From: Polytrichum commune
Taxonomy: Eukaryota > Streptophyta > Polytrichopsida > Polytrichales > Polytrichaceae
Reading direction: 5' to 3'
Assembly: GCA_950295325.1 (NCBI GenBank)
Contig: OX485807.1
Span: forward strand, 43,122,440 to 43,182,439
DNA length: 60,000 bases
The notes beneath the pieces are model-generated. The model was not told where the DNA came from. It worked only from the letters and a program-made list of their open reading frames with translations, and made no database searches. The translations under genes and the position numbers were made by a program. Below, one piece after another: positions 35,201 through 46,769 of the stretch (position 1 is its first letter; every line of letters begins with the position of its first letter).

Positions 35201-38069
35201 GACCCAGTGGCACAAAGACAGATTGCAGCAGACTGAACTCATCCAGTGCACCTTTAGAGAGAAATTCCTCCAGGGTTAAGTTAGATACACTGTGAGTTCC
35301 AGAACCTTCATGACTTCCCACAGTGACAACTTTCACAGAGGCACCTGCACCAAGAAGAATGGTGGCGAGGTCGGACTCGAATGCGAGTTGTTGGGCCATC
35401 ACAAGGTTGCCTCCGATGCTTCCCCAGTTGCGGACATGTCCGGCCGCGAGCTTCTTCAAGTGGTCAGCTAGCGCTTGCGCCACCGGCTCATCCTTGCTCG
35501 GGCCAGATTCCTCCAGAAGGTCGATGAACTCTGCGATTTTGGTCGCTGCACCGACCTCCAGACCTCCGGAGCATCTTTGTACCGCCAGAAGCTCAGGAAT
35601 CTGCGAAATCCATGTGACACAAGTATTGGTGAATAAAAAAAGCCATAACAATTGAACTGCACCGCCGAAAATCATCAATATTGAACCGTGTGTGATATGG
35701 GTATCAAAACTTCACGTTATGTAAACACATTTTCTACGTTGAAATCTTAAACAAGGATTTCGAAGGTTGATGAGCAACTGGTGCATGATTGTTGCATGAT
35801 TCGTGGAGAAAATTCCATTGCCAAAACCTTCCAAGCATCGTTGGTATTTGGCATTGTTACAAATGCGTGCAACAAATGTAAGAACGACACAGGCGCGTTT
35901 GTTGAGCGGATGTCCTTGCGATGGGTTTACATTATCTTCAATTGGTTCCAGGAAGACAACACCTTTGTTGCAAATGAGTATTCCTACTTTGAGATAACCA
36001 AAAAACCCTCATGTTGCAATTCAATTGTTGCAATGACCCAAAAGTGTAGTAGTGATGATATATGAGTATTCACCTGGCTGATGTCCACGAAAACCTGGGG
36101 GGGCATGTCTTTGTAAATGCCAGAGCCGGTGTTTCCCACGACCAACTTCGTTTTGTGAATGCCATATCTCTCTTTAGTCACCTTCAACGCCGCACCCACT
36201 TCCGCCAAACTGCTGGCACTCACCCACGCACGCTCTTCCTTGGTACCCTCCCCATGCCGGATGAACCTCATGGCCAAACTTGAACCCTCTGACTCCACCT
36301 CAGATTCTCTGGAATTCTTGTGTTGCAGCCGAGATTCCAGCTCCTCGATCAGGAACTTGGGAAACTCGGGATCCGCACTGGGGTCGTAAGCCGGCAGCTT
36401 CGAAGGATGCGCCTCAGATTTGTTTCCCCAACAAGTGTTGAGCCCCAAATCCTCCAGGTCCACATCGGATGCGAAGGATTTGCACACGTCGAGGATGGGT
36501 CGGTACCCTGTGCATCGACAGATGTTGCCTCCGATGGCTCGCTCCAGCTTCTCTGCGGTGGGACCTGTGCAGTGTGATTTGGTGGTTGATTCGTTGGTAT
36601 GGCTGGATCCATCTGCTTTGGGTGAAGTTTGATTCTTCTGTTGCTCCTCCTGATCGTGTTTGAGGCATCCGTAGATGGCCATGGTCATGCCTGGAGTGCA
36701 GAAACCGCATTGCGTTGCGTGGAAGGCCGAGAATCGCTTGTGGATTGCGTGCAGGCCGTCCCTTTGGTTACCCAGACCTTCGGTGGTGGTGATGGCGCAG
36801 CCATCGATGGAGCATAGGAGCACCAAACATGAGTTGACGGTGCTGACCTTCACTTCCTTCGTCTCTGGATTGTACTTCGTGAGCGCCACCACACATGCCC
36901 CACAACCACCTGCATCTCATGGGAATCATCATTGCCACAAGAGTTCAGTTGCAAATTGCAATGCGTAGAATGTTGCATCGAATGGACTCAAGGTTACACG
37001 GTTTTGAATCTATAGCACTCGGGGTAAAATTGCAACTCCTTCGAGGAAACAATGTGAAGGTGGCCCCCGAAAACTCGTGGAAGGGACTAAATATCACAAG
37101 ATTTCGAATTTTCAGCACTCAGGCAAAATATTAAGATTCTAAAACCTATAAAACTGTGCCCAGAAAACTCGTACAAGGATTCTTAGCAGAAGTAGCTGCG
37201 AATTTGAGGTCAAAAGTGACAGAAGCTAAGATTGGCTGTTTCGGAAGTGGCGCCAGCTGAGTTCATGATTTCAAATCTGTAGCACGGAAGGAGACTGAAA
37301 CTTCTTCCGGAAATTACACAAAGATGACACTCAGGTTAAATGTGTTAAAACTAAGGTAGGATGCATCGAAAGCTGCGCGAGCTGGGTTGATGATTGCGAA
37401 TCTCTAGCACTAAGGGACAAGACCATTTCTTTTATCAGGAAATGATGCGAAGATGACACAGAAAACACAAGCAAGAATTTTTAGCATAAGTGGCTGCAGA
37501 TTTGAGGTAAAAAGTGACAAATCTAAGGCTGGCTGGCTCTGTTTCGGAAGCTGCGCGAACTGGGTTTGATGGTTTCGATCTATAGCACTAAAGCCAAATA
37601 CAACTTCGTCAGGATGCAACATCTTTAAAGATGACCCAAAAAATAAAATTAAAAGAAAAATCTTAGAAAAAAAAGACGGTGCAAGGATTCATAGCAGTAT
37701 CAGCTGCAAAGTTGAGGTCAAAAGTGACAAAATCTAAAGTCAGCTATTTCGAATCAGAACGCAGCGTTGAGTGGCAGAGCATAGAGAACCAGGAAACGCT
37801 TGCAGGGATTCTTAGCAGAAGTCGCTGCAAACTTCAAACTTCAAAGAAACCTGGGGTTGGCTGTTTCGAAGGGTTGATGATTTCTGTGAGTTTGTTTATC
37901 GATTACCTTCGCCGCACCCTCTCTTGGTGCCTTTGAAAGGCGTCTCCGCACGGATGAAGGAGAGAAGGGTAGTGGCTGGATCCACAAATGGCAGCTCCAC
38001 TCGCCGACCGTTCAAAGCAAATACCAATGGCTTCACCGAAACGCTCGAATCTGTAGTAGGCCGCCCCAT
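29277..38069 (-). CDS. Aldehyde oxidase (molybdenum/FAD/2x[2Fe-2S] flavoenzyme), 13 exons, complete
   Basis: It oxidises aldehydes to carboxylic acids with O2; in seed plants relatives make abscisic acid and act on indole-acetaldehyde. Exons on the minus strand: 38069-37907, 36909-36074, 35600-34791, 34084-33988, 33729-33464, 33322-33125, 32980-32762, 32630-31875, 31262-31041, 30803-30714, 30407-30309, 30177-29988, 29518-29277. All introns are GT-AG with matching phase, giving 1395 residues, the usual family length. Fe-S ligands: C52, C57, C60, C82 and C122, C125, C185, C187. The FAD domain has SIGGNLVMAQQ, the aldehyde-oxidase rather than xanthine-dehydrogenase form. Molybdenum-site motifs: GGGFGGK (851-857), RAPGD, EMGQGLHTK (from 1092), GGSTTSE, and GEPPLLL with the likely catalytic E1319. 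The start (tcgaaaATGG) is preceded by an in-frame TAG. No lesion is seen. No targeting peptide is evident, so it is probably cytosolic. Substrate is not inferable. Confidence 0.96.
30461..30483 (-). repeat. Interstitial telomere-like repeat (TTTAGGG)3 in aldehyde oxidase intron 10
   Basis: Three head-to-tail CCCTAAA units occur on the plus strand, so the transcript strand reads TTTAGGG. Plants use this motif at telomeres and, near genes, as a telo-box bound by Myb-type factors. Its position inside an intron makes a regulatory role uncertain. Confidence 0.8.
36990..37890. repeat. Imperfect repeats filling intron 1 of the aldehyde oxidase gene
   Basis: The phrase (c)aagga(t/a)t(t/c)(c/t)(t/a)tagca(g/t)aagt..gctgc recurs at 37174, 37472, 37682 and 37802. 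A linked phrase ending (a/g)atct(a/g)tagcac recurs near 37010, 37275, 37400 and 37580. The copies are diverged and unequally spaced (120-298 bp). They make up most of the 997-bp intron. Confidence 0.75.
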
Positions 38070-38929
38070 TTTCGATCCCTACCCTCACTTCGACTACAAC
38101 CAAATTGTGCAGCTTGCCACCAGCAACGTTAACTACCGACTTGCAGCAACTCAGCAGCTTTGGGGGATCAGTTGTAGTTCACCAAAACCTAGCTCTGCTC
38201 GCACCACAGGTCAAACCTCCAATTTCTTTAGCAACAACCCCACTCCATGCTTTCAGTTCTTCAATCCTGCAAACCCAAAAGCGCGCTCAAACTCATCGTC
38301 TGCAACTCAGCATGGGCTAACTCCACAGTCCACGGTCAGCTTGAGAATCCCTCGATTCCAGCAGCTCCTACAGCAGAACTCCCTGCATGCGATCTGCAAG
38401 CACGTGGTTAAGCTAGCTGATCTTGAGCACTCTGGAGTCTGCACTCACCTCAATCCTTGGGCTTCATAGACTAAAACTTATGCTCAAACTCTACAGGATC
38501 CATCCCCAAGAAATCCCCCGGACACCAGAATTCACCCTGTCACCTATAAACTCACCAAATCCTGCTGAAAGCCCTTGAGATTGATGCAGGAACTGACACA
38601 AGTCATAGTATGTACTTCAAAGTCCTGATCCGAACTGCCACGATCTAGTAAACTTATATTCCACCAATTCCCCCCTCCACAATTCATTCCAGGAACTCTG
38701 TAGCAGCCATTTGTAGCCCTTCAGCTTAACCCAGATACAGCACGGTGAAAATTCCGAATATTCATGTCAATCTATACTATTTACGGCAGAAACAGTGCAG
38801 GCAGTCGACAACGAAGCTACATGCATCACTGCACTGTATATTGTATTTTTAGTGTCACCAATTCATTTTGTCTTGTTCAATACTCATTGTAAACCGGCCC
38901 TGCAGTGATTTCAACACTTAATGCAAACC
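38070..38929. promoter_or_regulatory. Presumed promoter and leader of the aldehyde oxidase gene (reads leftwards)
   Basis: This stretch separates the aldehyde oxidase start codon from the next feature on the plus strand. I see no protein family here. Transcription start, TATA box and leader introns could not be fixed by eye, so the label rests on position alone. Confidence 0.3.
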
Positions 38930-38932
38930 TAA

Positions 38933-38947
38933 GAGTGTCCCCACCAG
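38933..38947 (+). other. Possible PIF/Harbinger left terminal repeat
   Basis: GAGTGTCCCCACCAG follows a TAA trinucleotide (38930-38932). It resembles, with three mismatches, the inverted end GAGCATCCCCACTAG at 47081-47095, which is followed by TAA. PIF/Harbinger elements duplicate TWA-type trinucleotides. The 8.2-kb distance makes pairing of these ends uncertain. Confidence 0.35.
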
Positions 38948-39152
38948 CGGAGGTATAAAGCAGTTGAACGGCACTCTTGGACGCCCGGGTGCCCGGGACG
39001 CCAAGTTGCAACGTCCACCAGTCGACGCTAACGCCATAAAGGGTGCCGGGTCGGGCATTTGGGAGGAGTTCTTCGGGTATATTGGCCTCGGGTACCGTGC
39101 TCGCCCCGCCAACGCCATCCGGCAGTTTACCTTTTCTTGGACTTATTCCACC

Positions 39153-40424
39153 ATGTCAGGACGGGGGGGGGGGGATGTACCTGCAACAGGTGGGAGGACC
39201 AGGAAGGGCAGGAACTTCTGCCCGGAGGAGGAAGAACAGTGCTGCCGAAGTTTTATGCATACTTCGACAGACTCCAGGAGAGGGATAGGGCAGAAGAATG
39301 CACATTTTTGGATCAATGTAGCAACTCACTATGCTAGGCACAAACCAGAGGGAGGAGCTGATCGTCCTGCTAGGTCTCTAGAGACTAAATGGTCCGACAT
39401 CAAGCAATCTGTCGCCAAGTTCTGTGGTTGCTATCAGTCAGTGAGAGATTTGAATGAGAGTGGGAAAAGTGAGGATGATTTCGTATTAGATGCTATGACC
39501 TTGTACAAGCAAAAATGTGGGAAGCCTTTTGTTCTAAAACATTGTTGGTTGTTGTTAAAGACATATCCTAGGTTTGCAGCAATATTTATGGGGAAGCGAA
39601 AGAGTCAAGGGTTAGATCCGCCCTCAAGAGAGGGGTTGCCTGTTGATCGTCGCGATCTGCTCTCCCCCGATGGCCAGGCCCCCTCCACCGAATCACCACC
39701 TGCACAGACAAGGCCACAGGGTGCTAAGTCTTCAAAAATGGAGCATGCACATGGTAAGGGTAAGGAGCAAGCTTTGCGTGCTAATGCAAAAGCTACAATC
39801 GACTTTGCTGCTGCTACATTGAAGAAAGCTGAGCAAATTGCTCAGCAAAATACATTTAGTTTGTTTATACTAGAAGATAAGAACATTACATGTGACCTTG
39901 CTAGACAGTGGCTCCATCTCCGCAGGACCCAAGAGCTTGCAAAGCTCAAGGCCCAAGTTGCTGCCGAGCAAGCTGCCGAGGTTGCTGCCTCCAACGTGCC
40001 TCTTCCTCCTCGCGTTGGAGTCTGCTCCTCCCCCAACAACACTTCTCCTGCACCTGCACCAACACAAACACAACACCAGGGGTTAGGGTTTAGGGATGCA
40101 CCTGCACCAACACACACAATTCACCAAGGGTCAAGGTTTAGGGATTTGAATGAAGATGATGATGTTGATGATTGTGCCGAGCTGGATTGTGAGGATGATT
40201 CCTCTGACTTGTTTGGAGACAGGAGGAGGGTAGCTGATCTCAATGCATTTGGGAATGACTTCGGTCAATCAGCTTCAGATCGTGAGGAAGATTCGACCAT
40301 CATCCTCAACTCTCAAACATACGACTTCGAAATTAACCCTCCCCCATCACAACGTCGACGCCTCTCTTGTGATCCTCATGATATGCATGCAAATCATGTC
40401 CAGTTTTGGACCTCTGGAATTTGA
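39153..40424 (+). CDS. SANT/Myb-like protein with NAM-associated C-terminal region, PIF/Harbinger-type accessory protein
   Basis: A single uninterrupted frame of 423 residues starts at MSGRGGG; the frame stays open back to 38964, but that upstream part looks non-coding and GC-rich. Residues 20-95 form a trihelix-like SANT domain (NFCPEEEEQCCRSFMH, FWINVATHYARHKP, SLETKWSDIKQSVAKFCGCY). Then come LKHCWLLLKTYPRF, a basic linker, a helical Ala/Lys/Glu-rich segment (LRRTQELAKLKAQVAAEQAA) and an acidic tail. Proteins of this build bind DNA and accompany DDE transposases in PIF/Harbinger elements; many are also annotated as plant host genes. No transposase is visible nearby. An 11-12 base G-run just after the start (from about 39164) is prone to frame slippage. 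It may be a domesticated gene or a transposon remnant. Confidence 0.75.
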   Translation: MSGRGGGDVPATGGRTRKGRNFCPEEEEQCCRSFMHTSTDSRRGIGQKNAHFWINVATHYARHKPEGGADRPARSLETKWSDIKQSVAKFCGCYQSVRDLNESGKSEDDFVLDAMTLYKQKCGKPFVLKHCWLLLKTYPRFAAIFMGKRKSQGLDPPSREGLPVDRRDLLSPDGQAPSTESPPAQTRPQGAKSSKMEHAHGKGKEQALRANAKATIDFAAATLKKAEQIAQQNTFSLFILEDKNITCDLARQWLHLRRTQELAKLKAQVAAEQAAEVAASNVPLPPRVGVCSSPNNTSPAPAPTQTQHQGLGFRDAPAPTHTIHQGSRFRDLNEDDDVDDCAELDCEDDSSDLFGDRRRVADLNAFGNDFGQSASDREEDSTIILNSQTYDFEINPPPSQRRRLSCDPHDMHANHVQFWTSGI

Positions 40425-40539
40425 GAAGAATTCGCTAATAGGCATGTTTCCTCTCAACAAATTCACACACCCTCTGCTCACAATTCGTACTGTCGCGCAC
40501 CTCTCCATGAGGAGTGCCCGAAACACCATGGGCACAAGG

Positions 40540-41520
40540 GGGACCCCGGAGTGACACCCGGGACTTGTGGCGCCGTTGGTGAGAGGGCCCAAGTGATCCT
40601 AGTGTGGGTGAGGGCCCCGGGCGTTGGGAACGCCTCCCACCCACGGAGACTAGGAGGCACAAGGGTAAGGCCATGAGCTATGCGTAGCTCATGGCGTGGT
40701 GATTCTAGAATGCTCAAGAACACCTCAATCGGAGGTGTGAGCTAGGAGTTATGGCCATTTAAGTGGGGCGCTGTCCCGGGACAGCGCCCTGGTACTGCAG
40801 TGCCTGGGAGTGATTCCCGGGACTGCCAAGGTTCAAACAGGCATAACTTCGTCAATACTTGCCCAAATGGGGCAAGTGAGGAGTCCATCGGCATCTACGT
40901 GAAGCGTAGATGAAGATGGAGTGGTTGGTTGTTAAGATCAGACACCAAACAAGGAAGTTATGATGGTCTGAAGCTGCTAGGGGCTTCTAGGCCCAGCAGC
41001 TAAGGGAAAATGTCCACTTGGCCCCAACTCTTGGTAGAGAGACAAGAGGTCTCTTGACGGTGGGGTAGGGGTCCCGCGTAGAGTCCTAGAGGCTTATATG
41101 GGTGAGGTGGTGTGGCCTCACCCACCCGAGGCCGAACGGCAAGGCCTCCATGGGCTTTGGCCTATTGTGAGGCCATAGTTGCCTAGTATGGTTCGGGTTG
41201 TTGTAGTGTTGCTCCGGCAACGCGATGATCAACATAGGATTGGACTTCCATGGATGGAAGTCCACATTGGGGAAATGGGTTACCGATTAAGGGGTGAGTC
41301 CCGAAAGCAAAGTAGGAGGGTTGGTTCCCTCCTATGAACTATTGGTCCGGGGTAAGAGGAGCTATCCATTAGCATGGCGGAATGCGAAGGGTTAGCGACT
41401 CGTAACCTTTGCTAGAATTGAAAATTGGCAAGATTATTAAGGGACCTAGCATGGGTTGCGACACGTACACACCTCAACCCTCATGGTTGCAGGGTTTAGG
41501 TAGTAGGATTTAGGAATGTC
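40540..41520. other. GC-rich block dense in palindromes and stem-loops
   Basis: No coding is recognised. Inverted repeats include 40670-40695 (11-bp arms), 40766-40789 (perfect 24-bp palindrome built on gggcgctgtccc), 40857-40877, 40892-40912, 41099-41124 (9-bp arms), 41241-41264 (10-bp arms) and one near 41307-41326 (7-bp arms). A solo LTR is one possible identity, but I could not place TG...CA ends with a target duplication. It may instead be a structured non-coding element. Confidence 0.55.
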
Positions 41521-41629
41521 AGTAGCTTTTGCACTTAGGACTGTAACTCAATGATTTCAAACACATCATTTGAATTTGTCCACATTGGAGTGTATTCTGT
41601 GTTGCTCTACTCATGTGCATTACTCTCTG

Positions 41630-42530
41630 CCTAATTCAATACCCTCTCAATCCACAAAGCCTTCTCTGCCTAATTCAATCACACAAAGCCCTCTGCCTAA
41701 ACACAACTAACTCTCAACCTGATGCATTGTAACCTCAACCTGTTACTAATAAACTCTCAACCTGCTTTCAATTTAAGCCTCAACCTGCAAGGAAATTAAC
41801 CCCTCAGCCTAAAGTCAAACCCTCAACCTTCAATCACACAAAGCCTCAGACTTAAGCAAACTAACTCTCAACCTGCAATATAATTAAGCCCTCAGCCTAA
41901 ACACAATCACTCTCAACCTGATGCAATGTAATTAAGCCCTGATGCTATGTAGCTCTCAACCTACTTTCAATTTAAGCCTCAACATGCAAGCAAATTAGTA
42001 CACATCCTAAAGCAAATGAACAACCTTCAACCACACAAAGCCCTCAGCCTAAACTAAACCCACTCTCAACGTGATGCAATGTAATTAAGCCATGTTGCTA
42101 TGTATCTCTCAACCTGCTTTTAACATAATTACTTACACAATCACTCTAAACCTGATGCAATGTAATTAAGCCTTGATGCTATGTATCTCTCAACATGCTT
42201 TCATGTTAAGCCTCAACTTGCAAGCAAATTAATACACAGCCTAAAGCAAATGAACAACCTTCAACCACACAAAGCCCTCAGCCTAAACTAGGACCCACTC
42301 TCAACCTGATGCAATGTAATTAAGCCCTGATGCTATGTATCTCTCAACCTGCTTTCAACATAATCACTCACACAATCACTCTCAACCTGATGCAATGTAA
42401 TTAAGCCCTGATGCTATGTATCTCTCAACCTGCTTTTAACATAATCACTCACACAATCACTCTCAACCTGATACAATGTAATTAAGCTGATGCTATGTAT
42501 CTCTCAATCTGCTATGTATATCTCAACCAT
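41630..42530. repeat. Satellite-like array with 81-bp and longer (about 224-bp) periods
   Basis: The word gatgcaatgtaattaagc recurs at 41920, 42072, 42153, 42308, 42389 and (one change) 42469, giving 80-81 bp steps in pairs. The word cacaaagccctc recurs near 42041 and 42265, showing a longer composite unit. Copies toward the right are more alike, as expected of recent local expansion. It is rich in C, T and A and poor in G on this strand. Confidence 0.85.
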
Positions 42531-42573
42531 CCCCACAGAATAAATGAGCCAAGACAAAGAAAAAAAATAAAGA

Positions 42574-43025
42574 CATAAATAGCGGTCTTTACAAAAAACA
42601 TAGGTAGAGGTAAAACGTTTTACATAAATAGCGGTCTTTGCAAAAAACATAGGTAGAGGTAAAACGTTTTACATAAATAGCGGTCTTTGCAAAAAACATA
42701 GGTAGAGGTAAAACGTTTTACATAAATAGCGGTCTTTGCAAAAAACATAGGTAGAGGTAAAACGTTTTACATAAATAGCGGTCTTTGCAAAAAACATAGG
42801 TAGAGGTAAAACGTTTTACATAAATAGCGGTCTTTGCAAAAAACATAGGTAGAGATAAAACGTTTTACATAAATAGCGGTTTTTGCAAAAAACATAGGTA
42901 GAGGTAAAACGTTTTACATAAATAGCGGTCTTTGCAAAAAAACATATTAGGTAGAGGTAAAACGTCTTTACATAAATAGCGGTCTTTGCAAAAAACATAG
43001 GTAGAGGTAAAACGTCTTTACATAA
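42574..43025. repeat. 49-bp minisatellite, about 9 near-identical units
   Basis: Units start cataaatagcggt at 42574, 42623, 42672, 42721, 42770, 42819, 42868, 42917 and 42970, with a truncated unit at 43020. The last two full units carry small insertions. Most unit junctions form the perfect 14-bp palindrome GTAAAACGTTTTAC. Flanking sequence continues with ata-gttacttttac words. Confidence 0.93.
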
Positions 43026-43269
43026 ATAGTTACTTTTATAGTTACTTTTACTTCGCTTAGTAATATATAGTTACTTTTACTTAACAGTCCTCCTCGAAGG
43101 AATAAGTAACTAAAAATTTAATCTAGTGATTGGTCTCTAGATTAGTGTGAAAAAGAACTCAAAAGATTAGTGTGAGGATGAGAACAAAACGTACGAAGAT
43201 ATTTGGAGAATCAATGAAACTTTGAGAGAAGTGTTATGTGAGAGCAAATTGATTGAAGGAAACAAAATT

Positions 43270-43286
43270 ATCTCTCTCTCTCTCTT
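43270..43286. repeat. (TC)n microsatellite
   Basis: A plain TC dinucleotide run in A+T-rich sequence. Confidence 0.8.
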
Positions 43287-43289
43287 TCA

Positions 43290-44240
43290 AGCGGAAGCTA
43301 TCTTTGATCTCCTCAAAAGGGAAATTATTACTTACATATATTGAGTGATTGAGTGACAAAGACTTACTTGCATTATGAAAAAAACACTTTGTGCTCAACT
43401 CTTGAAATTAAGATAAAACTTATGATACATGTGATGAAGATTATGTGACTTATGCATGAGTGTCATATTGATGTTATATTAAATACTTTCATTGGAATGA
43501 TAATAAGAATGATATAGATAACATTGACATTAATAAAACAAAGATTGATTGATTGATGACTTACAATTATCACATACATCACACTTATACTCCATAGCTA
43601 AAAATAAAAAAAATAAAAAAAACTGTATTGGAGTAGATACAAGATTAAAGGATGCGAAGGTGAATATCACAATAATGAGGTTGAAGAGGCATACCCTAGG
43701 GCTTATATACTACCTTCAGCTTTTGTGTGCAAAAGAAGTCAAAATATAGATAAAAATAAAAGTAAAAGATAAAAGATAAAGAATTGGTGGACGTTCGATA
43801 TAGTCATGGACGATTCGAAGCTTTAAGATTATAGTAATGATTTCTTTTCATTTAATAGTTATATAAATATAAATATATAAAAAATAGATTAAAAATAAAA
43901 ATAACAAATAAAAGCCATCAAATTATAGAAATAACTTTGTATAAAAATAAAAATATGAATAGAAGATAAAATATAAAGATAAAAGGTAAAGCATTGGTAG
44001 CCGTTCGACCCAAACATTACTCCGGATGACCCTAATTTCCATTTAATTGATTCCGAAGTAGTGTAGACCATTTCATCAAAGATGATTTTAAACCCTTAAC
44101 CTATAGGGGGTGGAGTTTTGTTTTAATGTTGGAGGTCTACAATCATGATATCTCTATCTTTAAGATAAGCGAAATTGATCTAAGATGATTAGTAAATTCA
44201 AATCTTACACACACCCATTTAATTATGAACCCGTATCCAG
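43290..44240. other. A+T-rich stretch without recognisable gene
   Basis: Long A-rich runs (aaaaataaaaaaaataaaa-like at 43600 and many aaaataaa words at 43860-43990) dominate. No conserved protein or RNA gene is seen. Confidence 0.45.
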
Positions 44241-44249
44241 ATGGTTTAG

Positions 44250-44345
44250 GTAGGACAACCCTAAACATTAGACCATGTTGCAGTGGTCCATATATTAATT
44301 AGATACAAGAAAAATGCCCAAATTAACGAATGTAGTGATATTAGT
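44250..44345. repeat. Diverged direct repeat of 46770-46870
   Basis: Shared ordered words are (c/t)aaaca(t/a)tagaccatgttg, gtggtccatatat and aaattaacga. The two copies lie 2.5 kb apart in the same orientation, bracketing sequence with no recognised gene. They could be remnants of long terminal repeats or a simple duplication. Confidence 0.65.
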
Positions 44346-46769
44346 GTTACTGTAGTAAGGATTTTAGGTGTGGGTTCAATCTCTCAAAAACCCCAGGGAA
44401 GACCAAATAAGTGTCAGGTGTAACTTTAGTGTGTCATTATAAGATTAATTGATAGATTGAAATGATTACAAACTGCTTTTAGTGGTCAATTAACTTAGAA
44501 TTTACTTTCCCCTCTGCACTTAGGGTTCACTTATGAGTAGTACTTAACTTATAAAGAGACTAAGTGTTCATAAAATAAATTAGCATTTTGTCATACTTAA
44601 CAAAAGTCTAGTGACAAGTAACCGGGACCAAGTCTAAGCGTCTTAATCGGCCTAAGTGTCACGAGTCAAGTAACCAAGTGACGAGTATAGTTACCAGTAA
44701 CAGTTCCAAGTGACGAGTCTGGGTGTGCCAAGGGAAGCGTCTGGACACATAAGCGACCAGTCAGGTTTAGGTTATATACCTGCCTTCCACGCTCATTCCA
44801 ATCGATATGGGATAAGTTACGCCCAGCTCCCTCTTACAGCTTCTACTCCTACGCGCGTCTTCTTCTCGCGGCTGTTTCGCGGAACGAATTCCTTCACTCC
44901 TTCACAATCTGAGACACACTCCCAGCAGACTCCATCCCTGCGAACGATTACTTCTACGAATTCTCATAGGCAAGTGGAAACTCATAATCAAACCCTCTTT
45001 ATCTGTGAAAGCAAAGGTCTCCCAACAGAAATGCTCACATTAACAACTCTCCCAGTTTTTGAGAAGAGGACTCTATTCGTTGTGCACAAATAAATTACAC
45101 TGAGAAGATGAATTTTCCCCGTGGAGAGTGCACAGCTCTAATTCAAACACATTGACATTTATGAAAGATCTACATTCCTTTCCCAGGACTATACTTCACA
45201 CGATTTCATCACAGTGCTCTCGTAACGAGTACGAGGATAATTCTCTCCTGTCTCAGGAAGAATCCCTCACTTTCTGTTCGTTGTCTAAGTCAGATTCAAG
45301 ATAATCTCTGAATCTTGATCCATGTATTAATTTGAGACAAGAGAAGTTCTCAGTTCGCCAAAGCTGGTGACATATCCTCTTTCACAGAGATATGCACTAC
45401 TCTTGCTCTCAATTTACATGATCCACATAGACTCAGGTTAGGTAGTGGTAGCTCCTTTCTCAGGAGGTTCACAATCAGTTGAAACTTTGAAATTTCCTTC
45501 GCTTACTTAGTTGAATAAACCTCTCTCAGTCAAAGAGGATGATTTCCTGATCTACCCCCGGGTTGAATCGCTAATTTCCTTTCACAGGAAATTCCCGGAG
45601 TTTACATTCATACATAAATTCATTCACAATGTGAGATTTAAGACGTCAAGTTCTCTCCTGATTATTCCCCAATAATATTTCAAGGTAGGGACACTTCTGT
45701 CTCTCCGTCCTCGATAAGATCACGGTAATTTCTCTCACCAATTTCACATACGGGGATGATACAGGTATTCACAGTGGAATTTCACATTCCATTTGTGGGA
45801 CATTGACATGAATAATAATATTGAAGTTAGGATACTCCACTATGTCGCGCAGTTTCAGTTCTGTCTTACAACCACATAGGCTAAGACACACATGAGAGAG
45901 TAAAAATGCACTGGTCCATACAAAGTAAGAATTCCTCAAATACTTTCCACTCAACCGAGATGTCACAATCAAATTCTATGACATGCTCGTTCTCATGAGT
46001 TTAAGATAACACTACCAAGCTTTTACTTCTTTTCACGGGAGTAGTGTAATTGAATTAATCACTGGATTCTTCCCAAACTAGGGATTTTCACTTGTTACAC
46101 ATCCACTTCATCTTGATGATTCAGAATCTTAAGAGACTATCCAAGAAATTATGGACTAACGTGTTCTCAGTACACACATAAGATTCTCACACAATTACAT
46201 TCAAGAGTTTCACACCCTTAAATCCAATCCCACCCGAGTAACACAACATTCCACTTACACAGTCACCAACAACTTGTACAAATGATATATCCGAATGTAC
46301 ACTTTATATATTCAAAAGTATGATTTACAGTAAGTTCAAGGGTTTCACACCCTGGAGATAGGAGAGATGACAAAAACAGGTTCACTCTCTTCACGAGAGG
46401 AGGATCAAAAAAATTACACTGCCCTCCTTCGTGTCCTCTTCCTCCTTCCTCTTATCTCTTTCTGTCTCAAAAGGTGGTGTCCTACCCTAGCTAAGATACC
46501 AAGTGCTTTCCTATTTGTCACATGTTAATTACATGTCCCCTGATATCTTCTAAACTATGGGCAACAAGGAAAATTTCTCTATTACTTGCATGTTTCCACT
46601 TCCGAGTGACTAATTGCCTAACATTTCACTATTTTATTAGTCTCAAGTAATATTTGTCGTTCATTTACCTTCCGAGACTAAAATTTAGGCATTCTAGCCA
46701 AAAAATAGCACCACATTTACAATGTTGTTTTATTTCATTGCCTCGCGGGGAAACCCTAAACCCATATCA
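44346..46769. other. Stretch between two direct repeats, no gene recognised
   Basis: The words agtgacgagt and aagtaacc recur at 44600-44720. From 44960 to 46450 the plus strand is pyrimidine-rich, with repeated phrases such as tttcacagg and tctcagg. A 127-codon frame (44710-45093) has no recognised domain. This may be internal sequence of an old retroelement, but no polymerase or integrase motif is readable. Confidence 0.4.

Noticed and set aside
37924-38469. A 181-codon plus-strand frame over the aldehyde oxidase start region
   Set aside because: It is antisense to exon 1, whose minus-strand frame matches the conserved [2Fe-2S] N-terminus. The plus frame resembles nothing known.
42574-43025. 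Regular short repeats resembling a CRISPR array
   Set aside because: Whole 49-bp units repeat without unique spacers, and the context is a plant nuclear genome.
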